Assembly: GCA_002471665.1 (NCBI GenBank)
Contig: DKQK01000009.1
Location: 1 to 64,000 of the forward strand
DNA: 64,000 nt
From: Gammaproteobacteria bacterium UBA7310
GTDB taxonomy: Bacteria > Pseudomonadota > Gammaproteobacteria > Pseudomonadales > Ketobacteraceae
Direction: 5' to 3'
Part shown: positions 61,843 through 64,000 of the stretch, piece by piece
How the letters are laid out: the number at the start of each line of letters is the position of its first letter
How positions within the stretch are numbered: the first letter of the stretch is position 1
Notes under the pieces: generated by a model
What the model saw: only the letters and a program-made list of their open reading frames with translations
What the model was told of the DNA's origin: nothing
The model's database searches: none
Translations under genes and position numbers: made by a program

Positions 61843-62439
61843 ATGAGCCTGTTCCAGTGCGGATATTCTGACTTTACCGTGAAATGGGCCACCCTGGAGT
61901 GGGAGAAAGGCCAGGCGCTGGCACTGAGGCGTCAGGTGTTTTGCATTGAACAGGGTTTGTTTGCCCAACATGATCTGGATGCCGTTGATGCCCATGCCCG
62001 CTGCTTGGTTGCCATCGCCAATCATGGCGGCTGGCCGGAGAAGGTGGTGGGCACCGTGCGCATTCACCGGCATGAGGAAAACATTTGGTGGGGATCGCGC
62101 CTGGCAGTGAGCCCCGATTGTCGTCAGCGCGCGGGGATCGGTGCGGCTCTGATTCGCTTGGCGGTGGGCAGTGCCCATGGCCTGGGCTGTACGCAATTTT
62201 TTGCCCAGGTGCAAAAGCAGAATGAAGCCTTGTTCAACAGGCTTAACTGGCGCAGCCACCATGCGTTAACCGTACGTAACCGGCCCCATGTAATGATGGA
62301 AGCGGACTTGTCCCAATACCCACCCCTATTGCAGCCGGAGAGCGGATTTGTGTTGAAAGGCGCCCTGCCGGAGGTGCCCGAGGATATGGCACCCTGTCTA
62401 CTGCACTTGTTGAGCGAATCGGATGCGCGTCATGTCTGA
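61843..62439 (+). CDS. nitE: GNAT acetyltransferase of Nit1C (MSMEG_0567 N-terminal type)
   Basis: 198-residue GNAT protein. ALRRQVFCIEQGLFAQHDLDAVD is the family opening, VVGTVRIHRHEENIWWGSRLAV and QRAGIGAALIRLAVGSAH the acetyl-CoA-binding strands and loop (R/Q-x2-G-x-G/A). In some bacteria this domain is fused to the AIR-synthase-like domain that is the next gene here. Start codon is one base past the nitD stop; a GTG at 61828 is an overlapping alternative. It ends eight bases into nitF. Confidence 0.9.
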   Translation: MSLFQCGYSDFTVKWATLEWEKGQALALRRQVFCIEQGLFAQHDLDAVDAHARCLVAIANHGGWPEKVVGTVRIHRHEENIWWGSRLAVSPDCRQRAGIGAALIRLAVGSAHGLGCTQFFAQVQKQNEALFNRLNWRSHHALTVRNRPHVMMEADLSQYPPLLQPESGFVLKGALPEVPEDMAPCLLHLLSESDARHV

Positions 62440-63400
62440 GACGGTGCAGCTTAGTCATTTGCTCAACCGTGTGCGGGACAGCAGCGGGCTATTGCAAAAG
62501 CGGGATATTCAGCTGGTTCAACGCAACCTGACGCAGGCGAGTCCGGCAACCTACCCCAATGGCGATGATGCCGCCGCCATTGCCCATGGCGATGGTTTTG
62601 ATCTGCTGGCAGGGGAGGGGTTTATGGACCAGTTTGTTGCCGCGGACCCCTGGTTTGCCGGTTGGTGCGGCGTCATGGTAAACGTCAGTGATATCGCCGC
62701 CATGGGGGGAGTGCCGGTGGCGGTGGTGAACGCATTATGGGGTGGAGCCGATGCGCGTACCGAGCAGCTACTGCAGGGCATGAGTGCGGCGTCCCGTGCC
62801 TATGGCGTTCCCATTGTGGGCGGGCACACCAATTTGCGGTGTCAGGATCTGCGTCTGTCGGTGTCTATCCTGGGGCGTGCGCAACGTATTTTGAGCAGTT
62901 TTGCGGCCCACCCAGGCCAGCACCTGGTGATGGCCGTGGACTTGCGGGGGCAGTATCAGGCGCCGTTCAATAACTGGAATGCCAGTACAGGGGCACCGCC
63001 GCAACGGTTGCGGGAGGATCTCGCACTGTTGCCGCAAATCGCTCAGTTACAACTGGCCAGTGCCGCCAAGGACATCAGTCAGGCGGGGGTGCTTGGCACT
63101 ACGGTCATGTTACTGGAAAGTTCCCAGGTGGGTGCGCACATTCAATTGGAGTCCATTCCCAAACCTGCGCAAGTGGCATGGCAGCAATGGCTGCAAACGT
63201 TCCCCAGTTTCGGTTTTCTGCTGACCTGCGATGAGCAACAGCTAGCACCCTTACTGACACTGTTCCAGCAGCGGCATATCAGTGCCGCCGCCATTGGTGA
63301 GATTAACGATTCCGGATTGTGTACCTTGTCCTGGGATAGCCAGACTGATCTGTTCTGGGATATTCATACCACACCGCTTACTGCCATGGGGGGCCATTAG
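62432..63400 (+). CDS. nitF: AIR-synthase-like (PurM fold) protein of Nit1C
   Basis: 322 residues in the PurM/SelD/HypE fold. NGDDAAAIAHGDGFDLLAGEGFMDQF is the ATP-binding start (read in parts), MVNVSDIAAMGGVPVAVV the central motif, and GGHTN and ISQAGVLGTTVMLLE follow. Such proteins phosphorylate an amide or acyl group with ATP before ring closure or transfer. Its exact reaction in Nit1C is not established. The ATG at 62432 overlaps nitE by eight bases; a GTG-like alternative at 62423 adds three residues. Confidence 0.9.
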   Translation: MSETVQLSHLLNRVRDSSGLLQKRDIQLVQRNLTQASPATYPNGDDAAAIAHGDGFDLLAGEGFMDQFVAADPWFAGWCGVMVNVSDIAAMGGVPVAVVNALWGGADARTEQLLQGMSAASRAYGVPIVGGHTNLRCQDLRLSVSILGRAQRILSSFAAHPGQHLVMAVDLRGQYQAPFNNWNASTGAPPQRLREDLALLPQIAQLQLASAAKDISQAGVLGTTVMLLESSQVGAHIQLESIPKPAQVAWQQWLQTFPSFGFLLTCDEQQLAPLLTLFQQRHISAAAIGEINDSGLCTLSWDSQTDLFWDIHTTPLTAMGGH

Positions 63401-63401
63401 C

Positions 63402-63683
63402 ATGCCTGAAACTTATTTCCGGGTGCGTTGGCCCGATGGTGAGGAACAAAGTTGTTATTCCCCGTCCAGCGTGGTGGCGGAGTATTTTGCTGCGGATCAA
63501 ACCTATGCCCTGTCCGAGTTTCTGCTTATCAGCGAATCCGCGTTATCGCAAGCCAGCGAGCGGGTCAGGCAAAAGTACGGATTCTATTGTTCCAGTGCAG
63601 CGGATCAGCTCAAGCAGATTCAACAGCACGCAACCCGGTTCAGCGCCAGCGACCCGGTCACCATCGTGCAAATTCACAATTGA
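63402..63683 (+). CDS. nitG: Nit1C small protein (MSMEG_0570 family)
   Basis: 93-residue protein of the MSMEG_0570 nitrogen-starvation family. It opens PETYFRVRWPDGEEQSCYSPSSVV and has SEFLLISESALSQASERVRQKYG, the two conserved parts of the family. The ATG at 63402 lies one base past the nitF stop; longer in-frame reading to 63282 overlaps nitF and is rejected. No catalytic motif is visible, so a structural or regulatory role is a guess. Confidence 0.88.
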   Translation: MPETYFRVRWPDGEEQSCYSPSSVVAEYFAADQTYALSEFLLISESALSQASERVRQKYGFYCSSAADQLKQIQQHATRFSASDPVTIVQIHN

Positions 63684-63711
63684 TCTAGAACCACCACGGG
63701 GAGGAGGGAGC

Positions 63712-64000
63712 ATGCAACACTATTCAGTGATTATTGTCGGCGGTGGACAGGCCGGGCTTGCCATCAGCCATTACTGCCAGAAGTATGGAATGCATCACCT
63801 GGTGTTGGAAAAAAACACAGTGATGAACGCCTGGCAAAACAAACGCTGGGATAGTTTCACCCTGGTGACCCCCAACTGGCAATGTCTGCTGCCGGATCAC
63901 CCCTATGACGGTTCTGACCCTCATGGATTTATGCAGCGGGAAGAAATCATTGACTATTTGAATCGCTTTGCGGAAAAGGTAAATGCTCCGGTTCTGGAAC
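63712..64000 (+). CDS. nitH: Flavin-dependent oxidoreductase of Nit1C (3' end cut by window)
   Basis: First 96 residues of the MSMEG_0569-family flavoprotein. The Rossmann motif IIVGGGQAGLAIS starts at residue 7, and WQNKRWDSFTLVTPNW follows as in flavin monooxygenase-type enzymes. A strong GGAGG site precedes the ATG at 63712. It is the last gene of the usual seven-gene Nit1C set, so the cluster is complete except for this truncated end. Confidence 0.9.
   Translation, partial: MQHYSVIIVGGGQAGLAISHYCQKYGMHHLVLEKNTVMNAWQNKRWDSFTLVTPNWQCLLPDHPYDGSDPHGFMQREEIIDYLNRFAEKVNAPVLE

Overview
The window looks like one continuous chromosomal segment of a free-living, motile Gram-negative gammaproteobacterium. 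It carries exosortase A (XrtA) and PEP-CTERM genes, EF-P beta-lysylation genes, a FimX-type c-di-GMP receptor, MotA/MotB stators and lipoproteins with clear lipoboxes. The block fimX, psd, rhdA, motA, motB resembles Pseudomonas gene order, but EF-P is paired with EpmA/EpmB rather than the rhamnosylation system of true Pseudomonas. This suggests a marine relative of Pseudomonadales rather than Pseudomonas itself. That assignment is inference. I saw no rRNA, tRNA, CRISPR array, transposase or phage gene.

Region 1 (1-22239, mostly + strand) is the right part of an XrtA exopolysaccharide locus. It holds the end of xrtA with a fused EpsI domain, two polysaccharide deacetylases, a hexapeptide acyltransferase, a FemAB-like protein, an asparagine-synthase-like amidotransferase, five GT4 and one GT2 glycosyltransferases, a Wzx-type flippase, one PEP-CTERM substrate, a large YetA/PcRGLX-like putative polysaccharide lyase, a beta-helix protein and an orphan secreted protein. 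Region 2 (22341-31802, all - strand) is a compact eight-gene operon. It combines an amidotransferase, an acyl carrier protein, an AMP-forming ligase, a NAD-synthetase-like enzyme, a GNAT transferase, a deacetylase, a GT2 and a GT-C membrane glycosyltransferase. It reads as a polymer-decorating module and is the least described functional unit here.

Region 3 (32150-39203) has isoquinoline-oxidoreductase-like iorB and iorA in an unusual convergent overlap, then a divergent pair of Ig-domain lipoproteins with matching C-terminal modules. Region 4 (39256-43037) is the EF-P modification set (efp, epmA, epmB) with an L-2-hydroxyglutarate-oxidase-like gene. Region 5 (43181-57500) joins c-di-GMP signalling and motility: a PilZ-like protein, FimX, two unknown proteins, Psd, RhdA, a phosphatase/GT2 pair, an HDOD protein and MotAB.

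Region 6 (57524-64000) is a MocR-type regulator divergent from a Nit1C cluster (nitB to nitH, the last cut by the window edge). The family is tied to cyanide assimilation and nitrogen-starvation responses. The intergenic DNA carries a perfect 11-bp inverted repeat and a separate 11-bp direct repeat, both built on TTGATYGC, which make a plausible MocR operator array.
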